NCBI GenBank assembly: GCA_021740385.1
Contig: JAIOZY010000049.1
Coordinates: forward strand, 1 to 37,993
Reading direction: 5' to 3'
DNA: 37,993 bases
Source of the DNA: Prolixibacteraceae bacterium
GTDB lineage: Bacteria > Bacteroidota > Bacteroidia > Bacteroidales > Prolixibacteraceae
The position numbers were made by a program, and so were the translations under genes. The notes under the pieces were generated by a model. The model was not told the DNA's origin. It was given only the letters and a program-made list of their open reading frames with translations, and did not search any database. Numbering within the stretch: position 1 is the first letter of the stretch; every line of letters starts with the position of its first letter. Below are positions 1 through 6,480 of this stretch, in pieces.

Positions 1-52
1 ATTATTTTTTTTCATAAAATTCTATCATTAGTTGTTTTGCACTATCCCGGTT

Positions 53-69
53 CCTCCCTTTTGGGGAGG
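53..69. repeat. Short hairpin 3' of cysD
   Basis: A 6-bp inverted repeat (CCTCCC 53-58, GGGAGG 64-69) with a short T-rich loop lies just after the cysD stop codon and before a second GGAGGGG stretch. Sequences of this kind are common as dispersed intergenic repeats in Bacteroidota (from memory). No clear T-run follows it on the cysD strand, so I do not call a terminator. It separates cysD from whatever gene follows off the left edge. Confidence 0.45.
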
Positions 70-82
70 TTAGGAGGGGCCT

Positions 83-1006
83 TTAAAAGTACCCTTCCCG
101 TTTCTTCTGCTCCATACTCGCCTCCTGGTCGAAGTCGATTACACGTGTAGTGCGTTCCGATACGGTGACGGTCATCATTTCTTCCACAATTTCTTCAATG
201 GTGGTTGCGTTCGACTCAACGGCACCGGTTAGCGGGTAACAGCCTAAAGTTCGAAAGCGCACCATTTTCATTTCGGCCTTATCGCGTAGTTCTTTGGGCA
301 TACGGTCGTCGTCAACCAGAATCAGTGCCCCGTCGATGTTAACCATTGGGCGTTCTTTTGCAAAATAAAGCGGAACAATCGGGATGTTCTCTAATCTTAT
401 ATATTGCCAGATGTCCAGTTCGGTCCAGTTCGAAATGGGGAATACCCGTATTGATTCGCCCTTGTGGATTTTAGCATTGTATGTGTCCCAAAGTTCCGGA
501 CGCTGGTTTTTGGGGTCCCACTGGTGAAATTTATCGCGGAAAGAAAATATTCGTTCTTTGGCGCGCGATTTTTCCTCGTCGCGGCGTGCACCCCCAAAAG
601 CTGCATCGAATTTGTACTTGTTGAGGCCGGCAAGCAGCGCCTGGGTCTTCATGATGTCGGTATGTACCTTGCTGCCGTGGGTAAAGGGGCCTACACCGGC
701 TTCAAAGCCTTCTTTGTTGTAGTGAACAATCAGGTCCCAGTTTTTTTCTTTTGTATAGCTGTCGCGGAATTCGATCATCTCGCGAAATTTCCACTTCGAA
801 TCGATATGCATAAGCGGAAAAGGCACTTTACCCGGGAAAAAAGCTTTTTCGGCCAGCCTGGCCATTACCGAAGAATCTTTCCCGATGGAGTAGAGCATGA
901 CCGGGTTTTCAAACTCGGCTGCAACTTCACGAATGATGTGTATGGCTTCGGCCTCGAGTTCTTTCAGGTGGGAGAGGGAGTAGGAATGTGTGTTTTTGTT
1001 TACCAT
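83..1006 (-). CDS. cysD: Sulfate adenylyltransferase subunit 2 (CysD)
   Basis: Small catalytic subunit of ATP sulfurylase, which with the GTPase CysN makes adenosine 5'-phosphosulfate (APS) from ATP and sulfate in the cytoplasm. The 307-residue length is normal for CysD. The PP-loop SIGKDSS lies at residues 40-46, followed by the family stretch around [11 protein letters not shown], and the [20 protein letters not shown] segment is present further on. The start ATG sits only about 8 nt after a long hexamer array that fills the whole gap to the upstream gene. It is the last complete gene of the leftward cysQ-SLC13-cysC-4HB-cysD cluster. The partner cysN is expected beyond the left edge but cannot be confirmed here. 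The assignment is secure from sequence; the physiological use of APS (assimilation or sulfation) is inferred. Confidence 0.96.
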   Translation of the reverse strand: MVNKNTHSYSLSHLKELEAEAIHIIREVAAEFENPVMLYSIGKDSSVMARLAEKAFFPGKVPFPLMHIDSKWKFREMIEFRDSYTKEKNWDLIVHYNKEGFEAGVGPFTHGSKVHTDIMKTQALLAGLNKYKFDAAFGGARRDEEKSRAKERIFSFRDKFHQWDPKNQRPELWDTYNAKIHKGESIRVFPISNWTELDIWQYIRLENIPIVPLYFAKERPMVNIDGALILVDDDRMPKELRDKAEMKMVRFRTLGCYPLTGAVESNATTIEEIVEEMMTVTVSERTTRVIDFDQEASMEQKKREGYF

Positions 1007-1014
1007 ATTTATTT

Positions 1015-1182
1015 GAGATTAAGGTTAAGGTTGAGGTTAAGGTTGAGGTTAAGGTTGAGGTTGAGGTTGAGGTTAAGGTTGAGGTTAAGGTTGAGGTTAA
1101 GGTTGAGGTTAAGGTTGAGGTTAAGGTTGAGGTTAAGGTTAAGGTTAAGGTTGAGGTTAAGGTTAAGGTTAAGGTTGAGGTT
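1015..1182 (+). repeat. Tandem hexamer array, 28 units of AAGGTT/GAGGTT
   Basis: Exactly 168 bp made of 28 six-base units. The first reads GAGATT and every other one is either AAGGTT or GAGGTT. The array fills the whole interval between the stop codon of the four-helix-bundle gene (whose TAA overlaps the last unit) and the cysD start codon 8-9 nt away. Open frames across it translate to artificial LRLRLR or KVEVKV strings and are not genes. The same hexamer occurs at 1652-1677, 6264-6294, 6422-6467, 9915-9995 and 13472-13529. Confidence 0.97.
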
Positions 1183-1534
1183 AGGATAGACTTTGTATAA
1201 TTTTATTTATTTCAAAAATAAGATTATTATATTTTGATATTAATTTATTTGTTTCTTCTTTGATAAAATAACCAACTCCTTCACCATATATTAAATGATT
1301 CTGAGTTTCAAATCCAGAACCTCTTGCAATCACATAAAAGTTTGATTTATCTTTTCTTGTTTGTCTGCCAAATGCCTCAGATATATTTGCAGGAACACTA
1401 CTTGCAGATCTTCTAATTTGCGAAGTTAAGCTGTAATCTTCAGATTTTGGGAGGCTGATAGTTAAATGATGAACTTCTTTTGCAAGTTCATGTGCATTTT
1501 TCCAAACGGGCATTTCAGTAAAACTTTTATACAT
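1181..1534 (-). CDS. Four-helix bundle protein (S23/IVP-like family)
   Basis: A 117-residue protein of the family known from open reading frames in 23S rRNA intervening sequences (TIGR02436-type), related in fold to the Avd protein of diversity-generating retroelements. Visible family signatures are VWKNAHELAKEVH near the N-terminus, SLTSQIRRSASSVPANISEAFGR at about 35-57 and the FYVIARGSGFETQNHL segment at about 67-82. The molecular role of stand-alone members is not established. It sits inside the leftward cys cluster between cysC and cysD, where no sulfur role is expected. Its TAA stop codon is supplied by the hexamer array. A second, inverted hexamer array lies upstream at the cysC stop, so the gene is bracketed by complementary repeats. 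This may be an inserted cassette (inference). Confidence 0.88.
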   Translation of the reverse strand: MYKSFTEMPVWKNAHELAKEVHHLTISLPKSEDYSLTSQIRRSASSVPANISEAFGRQTRKDKSNFYVIARGSGFETQNHLIYGEGVGYFIKEETNKLISKYNNLIFEINKIIQSLS

Positions 1535-1651
1535 AATTTGAGTTTGTTATTAAGTTTGAGATTTCGAATTGCTTACAGGTTTATATTGAGGTAAATAGTT
1601 TGTTTGAGCTACTGTTTTGTTAGCTGCCGGAATAATTATTATAACACTACT

Positions 1652-1677
1652 CTTAATCTCAACCTTAACCTTAACCT
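1652..1677 (-). repeat. Inverted hexamer array at the cysC stop codon
   Basis: About four units of the GGTTAAG-type hexamer, read on the minus strand, begin at the cysC stop codon, whose TAG is the first part of TAGGTTAAGG. The orientation is opposite to the 1015-1182 array. Twenty bases are identical to part of that array, so in a leftward transcript the two could pair around the four-helix-bundle gene. Confidence 0.9.
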
Positions 1678-2299
1678 ATATATTTAGTGTTGGGTCGAAC
1701 CGAATTTCAGGCAGTATTTTCAACAGCATTGTTCTAACGGTTTTGTCAACATCGGGGTTGTCGTTTTTAACCACCAGAAAGGGTTTATCGGGTACTTCGA
1801 ATGGGGATGAGATGCCCGTGAAGTTTTTAATTTCGCCGGTACGTGCTTTTTTGTAAAGCCCTTTTGGGTCACGCTGTTCACAAATTTCGAGCGGTGTATC
1901 AACAAACACTTCAAGAAAATCACCTTCACCGATAATTTCTTTGGCCATGTTCCGCATTTCGTTTGTAGGGCTTATGAAGGCGCAGATAAGTATAATGCCG
2001 CAATTCATAAAAAGTTTCGATACTTCGGCAATGCGCCTGATGTTTTCCAAACGGTCAGCTTCAGTAAATTTTAGATTTTTGTTAATGCCCGACCTCACAT
2101 TATCGCCATCCAGAATCTGACAAAAATAGTTTAACTCGAAAAGTTTTTTCTCGAGCAGACTGGCGAGTGTTGTTTTTCCGGATCCGGAAAGTCCGGTGAA
2201 CCAAATTACTTTTGCCTGTTGTTTCAGGTAGATTTCTTTGGCGTGCCTGTCTTTGATTTTATCGAAAACGGTATAGATGTTATTGGTAGAATGAGTCAT
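1676..2299 (-). CDS. cysC: Adenylyl-sulfate kinase (CysC)
   Basis: Phosphorylates APS to PAPS, the activated sulfate used by sulfotransferases or by PAPS reductase. From the chosen start the protein has 207 residues, the usual CysC length. The P-loop GLSGSGKT is at residues 36-43, followed by the APS-binding region LDGDNVRSGINKNL and the EADRLENIRRIAEV helix; the FVDTPLEICEQRDPKGLYKKAR segment is also typical. An in-frame ATG at 2392 would add an Asn/Asp-rich N-terminal tail translated from an intergenic palindromic repeat, so I choose the ATG at 2299. The gene follows the SLC13 transporter by about 80 nt and its stop codon overlaps a hexamer repeat. Paired with CysQ it implies active PAPS turnover. 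Confidence 0.95.
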   Translation of the reverse strand: MTHSTNNIYTVFDKIKDRHAKEIYLKQQAKVIWFTGLSGSGKTTLASLLEKKLFELNYFCQILDGDNVRSGINKNLKFTEADRLENIRRIAEVSKLFMNCGIILICAFISPTNEMRNMAKEIIGEGDFLEVFVDTPLEICEQRDPKGLYKKARTGEIKNFTGISSPFEVPDKPFLVVKNDNPDVDKTVRTMLLKILPEIRFDPTLNI

Positions 2300-2332
2300 A
2301 TTATTAAAGTTGTCATTGTTATCTTTGTTGTT

Positions 2333-2348
2333 CCCGATGTACATCGGG
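2333..2348. repeat. Perfect palindrome in the cysC leader
   Basis: A 16-bp perfect palindrome (CCCGATGTACATCGGG) lies 34-49 nt upstream of the cysC start. On the minus strand it is followed by an AACAACAAAGATAACAAT-like tract. The cysQ leader has the same arrangement (5082-5097), and a partial copy precedes dapB (24559-24572). It could be a dispersed intergenic repeat, an RNA hairpin or a protein-binding dyad. Confidence 0.85.
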
Positions 2349-2379
2349 ATTGATTTAGCGCTTGTGGTATTCAGGAATC

Positions 2380-4188
2380 TCAGAATTTCCATATTAAAGG
2401 GATGAGGTATACCGATATAAAGAAAACAATAAGGTTAAGGGGCAAACCGGCCCGCAGGTAATCCCTGAACTTGTAATTTCCAATAGCCTGTACAATCATG
2501 TTGGTTTGATAGCCAATGGGTGTTGAAAAACTGGCCGATGCCGCAATGCAAATGGCAATGAAAAAGGGTTTAGGGTCAACCCCCAATTGCTGGGCAGCGC
2601 TCATGGCAATGGGGAAGGCAATTGCTGCTGCGGCGTTATTGGTGATAACTTCGGTACATACCATTGTAATAAGGTAAATGATGGCCAATACAGCTCCCGG
2701 CCCCATGTGTTTTACCGACTGGATGGCCGAATGGGCAATGTATTCGGCAGCGCCGGAATTCATCAATGCCTTACTTATGGCAAAAGCCGATGCAATGGTA
2801 ATGAGCACGTCCCAGCTTATGGCACGGGTGTATTTTTTGGGGGGGAACACCTGCAAAACGGCCATTAAAACGGCTGCCAGGGTTGCAAAGAAAAACATGT
2901 CGAGGGTGTTGCCGTTCACTGTCGGGAGGTATTTCCCAAAAGTAGCGCCCAGTATCATAATGGCTACCGTGGCTATGGTCCAGCCAATTTTGTATGTCTT
3001 TACCGGCTTTTCCATTTCCCCTTTTGACGTAATCAGGAAGAAAATTTTCGATTCGTTCCAGCTTTCAACGAATTCTTCATCGGCCAGTATGACCAACGAA
3101 TCGCCGGGGCGTAGCCGTTCGTTGTTTAAGTTAGATGTTATGCTTGAACCGTTTCGATGAATGGCCAGCACAATGGCTTTATACCGGCCGTAAAAGTCAA
3201 ATTCTTCGAGGGTAGAACCAATTCCGGGGAACCGGGGGGCCAGTACAACTTCAATCCGGTGCAGGTTGTCGCTTTTCAGTATCTCCTCAAGGTTGCCCTG
3301 GGTGTTAAGTTCCAGGCCGCTTAGCGTTAAAAGGCTTTCTACATTCTCGTCGAACCCGCTTAACAACAGGTTGTCGTTTTCTTTCAAAACAACCTGTTCG
3401 CTTTTGGTATCGTACATTTGCGTGCCGCGTTCAACGGCAATTACCGTAATGTCTTTGTGGTCTTTTAGCACGCCATTGCTTACAACTTCGCCAATGTATT
3501 TGCTGTTTGGCTTTACCTTCAGGTTAAAGTAGTATTCTTTAATATCATCTTCATCGTTGGTTTTTTGTTTGCGTTTTTTGCCCGGAAGCAGGTAATGGCC
3601 AACAAACGACATGTATATCAGCCCAACGATTGCGATAAGAAAACCAATTTTCCCCAGTTCGAACATGTTCAGGCCCTGAAAGCCGTTTTCCCGCATCAGG
3701 CCGTCAACCAGCAGGTTGGTTGAGGTGCCGATAAGGGTACACACCCCACCGAATATGGTGGCATAGGAAAGGGGTATCAGGAATTTGTTGGGCGAAACTT
3801 TAAGCTTTGTGGCCCATCGTTTTACAATGGGTGCAAAAATAATTACTACCGGCGTGTTGTTTAAAAAGGCCGACAGTGCCGAAATGGGTACCATTATCCG
3901 TAGTAACATCAGCGAGGTTCTTCTTTTCTTTTTGGGCAAGGCCGATGCTGCCAGTTTGTTCAGTGCACCCGAATACCGCACACCTTCACTAACGAGGAAC
4001 AATACTGCTACGGTTAACATGCCTTTGTTCGAGAAGCCGATGGCCAGCTCCGAAGGGGATATGATGCCGATTGCCATGAGCAAAACGGCAACGGAAAATA
4101 AAACCAGCCCCGGCCGCATGGAATCTTTCACCAGGGCAATAATCATGATAATGATTGAGGCCAGTACGATGTAACCTGATAGTGTCAA
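2380..4188 (-). CDS. SLC13/DASS-type permease with two TrkA-C domains (putative sulfate transporter)
   Basis: A 602-residue inner-membrane carrier of the divalent anion:sodium symporter superfamily. Several N-terminal membrane segments contain the signature AFLNNTPVVIIFAPIVKRW (about 108-126) and the GTSTNLLVDGL motif. A cytoplasmic middle part of about 200 residues carries two TrkA-C/RCK-C-like domains (around LKVKPNSKYIGEVV and HRIEVVLAPRFPGIG). A second membrane block ends with the repeated motif EVITNNAAAAIAFPIA and TPIGYQTNMIV. This architecture is common among bacterial sulfate carriers linked to cys genes. The position between cysQ and cysC supports sulfate as substrate, but that is inferred from context. 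It overlaps none of its neighbours and is probably cotranscribed with them. Confidence 0.9.
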   Translation of the reverse strand: MTLSGYIVLASIIIMIIALVKDSMRPGLVLFSVAVLLMAIGIISPSELAIGFSNKGMLTVAVLFLVSEGVRYSGALNKLAASALPKKKRRTSLMLLRIMVPISALSAFLNNTPVVIIFAPIVKRWATKLKVSPNKFLIPLSYATIFGGVCTLIGTSTNLLVDGLMRENGFQGLNMFELGKIGFLIAIVGLIYMSFVGHYLLPGKKRKQKTNDEDDIKEYYFNLKVKPNSKYIGEVVSNGVLKDHKDITVIAVERGTQMYDTKSEQVVLKENDNLLLSGFDENVESLLTLSGLELNTQGNLEEILKSDNLHRIEVVLAPRFPGIGSTLEEFDFYGRYKAIVLAIHRNGSSITSNLNNERLRPGDSLVILADEEFVESWNESKIFFLITSKGEMEKPVKTYKIGWTIATVAIMILGATFGKYLPTVNGNTLDMFFFATLAAVLMAVLQVFPPKKYTRAISWDVLITIASAFAISKALMNSGAAEYIAHSAIQSVKHMGPGAVLAIIYLITMVCTEVITNNAAAAIAFPIAMSAAQQLGVDPKPFFIAICIAASASFSTPIGYQTNMIVQAIGNYKFRDYLRAGLPLNLIVFFISVYLIPLIWKF

Positions 4189-4259
4189 GCAGCTATGGTT
4201 TAAGTGTTATTTCATTCATAAATATAGAAAGAAATTGAAAACAATAGAAAACAGCATTA

Positions 4260-5021
4260 TCATTCAACAATGAAATACGGGTTTAGCAAGTTTTCTTTGT
4301 TGTACGTTAACGGTTCCTGTGTTGGGTAAACCGTAACTTTTTTACCGGCAAAACGCGCAATGGCATGGCCCGCGGCAGTGTCCCATTCCATGGTAGGGCC
4401 AAGGCGGGGGTAAATGTCGGCATTTCCTTCGGCTACCAGGCAAATTTTCAGCGAACTGCCTTTTGAAACCATTTCAACGGGTTTGCCCCGGCTATCGATT
4501 TTTTTAATGAATGCTTCGGTTTCGGGGCTCATGTGTGAGCGGCTGCCTACAACACGGTACGTATCATGCTTTTTGTCAATAGGTAATTTTGTTTTCGCAT
4601 CTTTTCCCCCGTTGCAATATTTGTATGCACCGTTTTTATCGGCCACGTAAAGCACGCCGGTTACCGGAACATAAACCACGCCTGCAACGGGCAGGTTGTT
4701 TTCGATTAATGCTATGTTTACGGTAAATTCGCCGTTGCGTTTAATAAATTCCTTTGTGCCGTCGAGCGGGTCGACCATCCAGAATGTTTCCCACTTTTTG
4801 CGTTCGTTGTAAGAAATAGTTCTTCCTTCTTCGCTGAGGATTGGGAATGGTGTTTTTTCCAGGTAACTTGTAATAATTTGATGTGCTGCTTTATCGGCGC
4901 GAGTAAGGGGCGAATTATCCGATTTAATTTCAATGCTGAAGTCGGATGAGTTGTATACACTGATGATTTCTTTTCCTGCTTCGATGGCGGCTTTACAGGC
5001 TATGTCGATATATTGGTTCAT
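4260..5021 (-). CDS. cysQ: 3'(2'),5'-bisphosphate nucleotidase (CysQ)
   Basis: An inositol-monophosphatase-fold enzyme that hydrolyses PAP (and PAPS) to AMP (APS), removing the inhibitory by-product of sulfation or PAPS reduction. From the chosen start it has 253 residues. The metal-binding signature DPLDGT is at 84-89 (with SEEG at 63-66 as the preceding acidic motif), and the C-terminal EWDTAAGHAI motif is present. An upstream in-frame ATG at 5129 would add 36 residues rich in Asn/Tyr translated from a palindromic repeat, so the start at 5021 (MNQYIDIACKAAIEAGKEI) fits the family best. It is the first gene of the sulfate cluster. The nearest convincing promoter on its strand is about 650 nt upstream at 5679-5709, which gives an unusually long leader. 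Confidence 0.95.
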   Translation of the reverse strand: MNQYIDIACKAAIEAGKEIISVYNSSDFSIEIKSDNSPLTRADKAAHQIITSYLEKTPFPILSEEGRTISYNERKKWETFWMVDPLDGTKEFIKRNGEFTVNIALIENNLPVAGVVYVPVTGVLYVADKNGAYKYCNGGKDAKTKLPIDKKHDTYRVVGSRSHMSPETEAFIKKIDSRGKPVEMVSKGSSLKICLVAEGNADIYPRLGPTMEWDTAAGHAIARFAGKKVTVYPTQEPLTYNKENLLNPYFIVE

Positions 5022-5081
5022 TATGATTAGGATATTTTGAAAGAGGTTGATATTGTTGTTGTTATAGCTGTCATAGTTGTT

Positions 5082-5097
5082 CCCGACGCACGTCGGG
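5082..5097. repeat. Palindromic element in the cysQ leader
   Basis: An inverted repeat with 6-bp arms (CCCGAC 5082-5087, GTCGGG 5092-5097) lies about 60 nt upstream of the cysQ start. On the minus strand it is followed by a GGAACAACTATGACAGC-type tract that resembles the sequence after the cysC-leader palindrome. On the plus strand it continues into the GATTAATTC motif shared with the tandem repeat at 5307-5458. Confidence 0.8.
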
Positions 5098-5103
5098 ATT
5101 AAT

Positions 5104-5199
5104 TCACCCATCGTTTTTGAGTTCGTCAAACTCGCGCCAGCGTGGGTGGGTACATTGAGATGTATGGCTTTTGAGTAAGTTGAGACGCATGGCCTGCAT
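5104..5199 (-). other. Possible 31-codon ORF or coding fossil in the cysQ leader
   Basis: On the minus strand an ATG at 5199 opens a 31-codon frame ending in HPRWREFDELKNDG and a TGA at 5104-5106. The same frame is open without a stop back to about 5256. The neighbouring repeat unit carries a related ending (ECNELNDVG, then stop) in the same relation to the GATTAATTC/GAATTAATC motif. It may be a leader peptide, a fossil of a coding sequence spread as a repeat, or chance. I do not claim expression. Confidence 0.2.
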
Positions 5200-5678
5200 C
5201 TTTACAATCGTTCCTCGTTCATTCCCGGTATACCGTGACAGGCAGGGACTGCTCCGTCAGTTGACGGATTGTCGCTATTTCAAAGCTTCCCGATATTGCT
5301 TTGCTCATCGGGATTAATTCAACCAACGTCATTCAGTTCATTACATTCCTGAATGTCGGGTTTCATTGAACCCCGATGTGGAATCGGGATTAATTCCACT
5401 AACATCTTTCAGTGCGTTTCACTTCTGAAAGATGAGTGTCATTGAACCGCCTTCCCGATATCGTTCGTTCCTCACTCATCGGGACTTCACTTCGTTCAGC
5501 CTCTATTCGTTGGCTTTGCCATTACATGGCTCCGCCCTCTCAGTCCCATTTTGGGTGAGTAGGTTTATCAATTTTTGCACAACTATTATCCTTGTGCCTG
5601 CTTTATTGTGTTGCCTGGCATTGTTAATTTGACCTACAATGCAGCAATTATCGAGTATAAAAAATACTCATTATTTAT
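5134..5678. other. Long non-coding interval rich in small hairpins (putative cysQ leader)
   Basis: No convincing gene lies in the roughly 700 bp between the cysQ start and the UpxY stop. Besides the tandem repeat at 5307-5458 the interval holds CCGTCA/TGACGG (about 5254-5267), two CCCGAT...ATCGGG pairs enclosing 12-18 nt (about 5289-5312 and 5454-5482) and GAGTAT/ATACTC at 5653-5669. If the promoter at 5679-5709 is real, all of it is transcribed leftward as the 5' leader of cysQ or as a separate RNA. Confidence 0.6.
5307..5458. repeat. Tandem hairpin repeat, two ~76-bp units
   Basis: Two units, at 5307-5382 and 5383-5458, each begin with ATCGGGATTAATTC and each contain an internal stem-loop followed by TCATTGAAC. 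The stem of unit 1 is CATTCAG/CTGAATG (5330-5336, 5349-5355). The stem of unit 2 is CATCTTTCAG/CTGAAAGATG (5403-5412, 5425-5434). A third, shorter copy at 5092-5133 has the stem GAGTT/AACTC. The arms change between copies but remain complementary. Confidence 0.8.
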
Positions 5679-5709
5679 CAAATATACGTTTGTTTTGTTT
5701 AACAGCAAA
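5679..5709 (-). promoter_or_regulatory. Bacteroidota-type promoter facing the sulfate cluster
   Basis: On the minus strand TTTG (5709-5706), a spacer of exactly 19 nt and TATATTTG (5686-5679) match the Bacteroidota -33/-7 consensus (TTTG or TTG, about 19 nt, TAnnTTTG). It lies just after the UpxY gene and predicts a start near 5672, with transcription toward cysQ. This would separate the sulfate cluster from the exopolysaccharide genes transcriptionally. Confidence 0.7.
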
Positions 5710-5731
5710 TAGTGTTGTTTTTTTTTTGAAA

Positions 5732-6244
5732 TCACGCTTCGATTTTTGAGATTTCGTTTACCGGTATATCAACAATGAGCGATAAATTCAACTGTTCGAG
5801 CTGTATCGCAACCCGTTTCTTGTTTTTTATACTTATTAGTGTGCCTTTTATGCCAATCATGGGGCCGGCCTGAATTTCAATTATATCGCCAACTTTAAAC
5901 AGCTTGTGGTGTAATTCAACGGGGATTTCTTTTTGCCTGAGCATCCGTTTTATCCAGTCGATTTGTTCTTCGGGAATTTTTGCGGCCTGTCCTTCAAATT
6001 TTACGTAGGTAACAACACCCTGTGTTTTAAGCACGGCTTCATATTCGCGACGGGTGATATGTACAAAGATATAGCCTGAAATTAAAGGTGTTTCGACCCA
6101 TTTTCTCCGATCGCTCCATTGCCTGAGCTTTCGCTGCAGGGGCAAATAGGCTTCAATGCCCTGGTATTCGAGTTCCAGCAGGACTTTCTTTTCGGCCCTG
6201 GATTTGGTGTAAACGGCGTACCATGTTTTTTCTGAAGCAAACAT
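5732..6244 (-). CDS. UpxY-type transcription antiterminator (NusG paralog)
   Basis: A 170-residue protein with a NusG N-terminal domain (WYAVYTKSRAEKKVLLEL at about 8-25, PLISGYIFVHI at about 53-63) and a C-terminal KOW-like domain (about 115-165, VGDIIEIQAGPMIGIKGTLISI). In Bacteroides, UpxY proteins prevent early termination in the leader of the capsule operon that encodes them. Here the gene is third, about 237 nt after the wzc-like gene, rather than first. The gap between them contains an inverted pair of hexamer arrays and an 8-bp dyad. Its target could be its own EPS operon elsewhere in the genome, or the long leader immediately downstream; the window cannot decide. Family assignment is strong, the target is inference. 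Confidence 0.9.
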   Translation of the reverse strand: MFASEKTWYAVYTKSRAEKKVLLELEYQGIEAYLPLQRKLRQWSDRRKWVETPLISGYIFVHITRREYEAVLKTQGVVTYVKFEGQAAKIPEEQIDWIKRMLRQKEIPVELHHKLFKVGDIIEIQAGPMIGIKGTLISIKNKKRVAIQLEQLNLSLIVDIPVNEISKIEA

Positions 6245-6263
6245 AGGCTGATGTTGAAATTTA

Positions 6264-6294
6264 GGTTAAGTTTAAGATTGAGGTTGAGGTTGCC
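6264..6294 (+). repeat. Degenerate hexamer array upstream of the UpxY gene
   Basis: About five degenerate units of the GGTTAAG/GGTTGAG type lie about 20 nt upstream of the UpxY start codon in plus orientation. Together with the inverted array at 6422-6467 it encloses about 130 bp, and the two could pair in a leftward transcript (about 20 of 26 positions match). Confidence 0.75.
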
Positions 6295-6341
6295 AGGTAA
6301 CAGGTGTCAACATTTTTGCTGTAGTTCATTTTATGTGAATA

Positions 6342-6359
6342 GTGAAAATTCATTTTCAC
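6342..6359. repeat. 8-bp perfect dyad between wzc-like and UpxY genes
   Basis: GTGAAAAT (6342-6349) and ATTTTCAC (6352-6359) form a perfect inverted repeat with a 2-nt centre. It is AT-rich and lacks a following T-run on the minus strand, so it looks more like an operator-type dyad than a terminator. Its position in the 237-nt gap before the UpxY gene suggests a possible regulatory site. Confidence 0.45.
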
Positions 6360-6421
6360 ATGAAGTAAAATATTTGGAAAAACAAATTACAGTTTGTTTA
6401 CATCCAGTTAGTGAAAAAGTA

Positions 6422-6467
6422 CCTTGAACCTTATCCTCAAACTCAACCTTAGCCTTTACCTTTACCT
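6422..6467 (-). repeat. Degenerate inverted hexamer array after the wzc-like gene
   Basis: Read on the minus strand, about seven degenerate units (GGTAAA, GGCTAA, GGTTGA, GGATAA, GGTTCA) start 13 nt after the wzc-like stop codon. They are inverted relative to the 6264-6294 array. The intervening ATTATACAAAATC stretch resembles the sequence next to the 1015-1182 array (GACTTTGTATAAT), which suggests a shared element boundary. Confidence 0.75.
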
Positions 6468-6480
6468 GATTTTGTATAAT

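Noticed and set aside
1-15. Possible start of cysN (minus-strand ATG AAA AAA AAT AAT)
   Set aside because: Only five codons lie in the window. cysN is expected there, but the sequence alone cannot show it.
1015-1182. Telomere or chromosome end
   Set aside because: The hexamer resembles telomeric repeats, but it is internal, sits between two cistrons and recurs as short degenerate runs elsewhere.
464-1200. Plus-strand frames ending in long LRLRLR or KVEVKV repeats
   Set aside because: They read the hexamer array and the antisense of cysD. No start, family or composition support.
2300-2392. N-terminal extension of CysC with an Asn/Asp-rich tail
   Set aside because: It translates the palindrome and AACAAC repeat, overlaps the end of the transporter gene, and has no counterpart in the family.
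5022-5129. N-terminal extension of CysQ with Asn/Tyr-rich sequence
   Set aside because: Same reason: it is the translated leader repeat, and the ATG at 5021 starts the conserved domain.
5307-5458. CRISPR or integron attC sites
   Set aside because: Only two to three copies with diverged stems. No integrase and no cassette genes.
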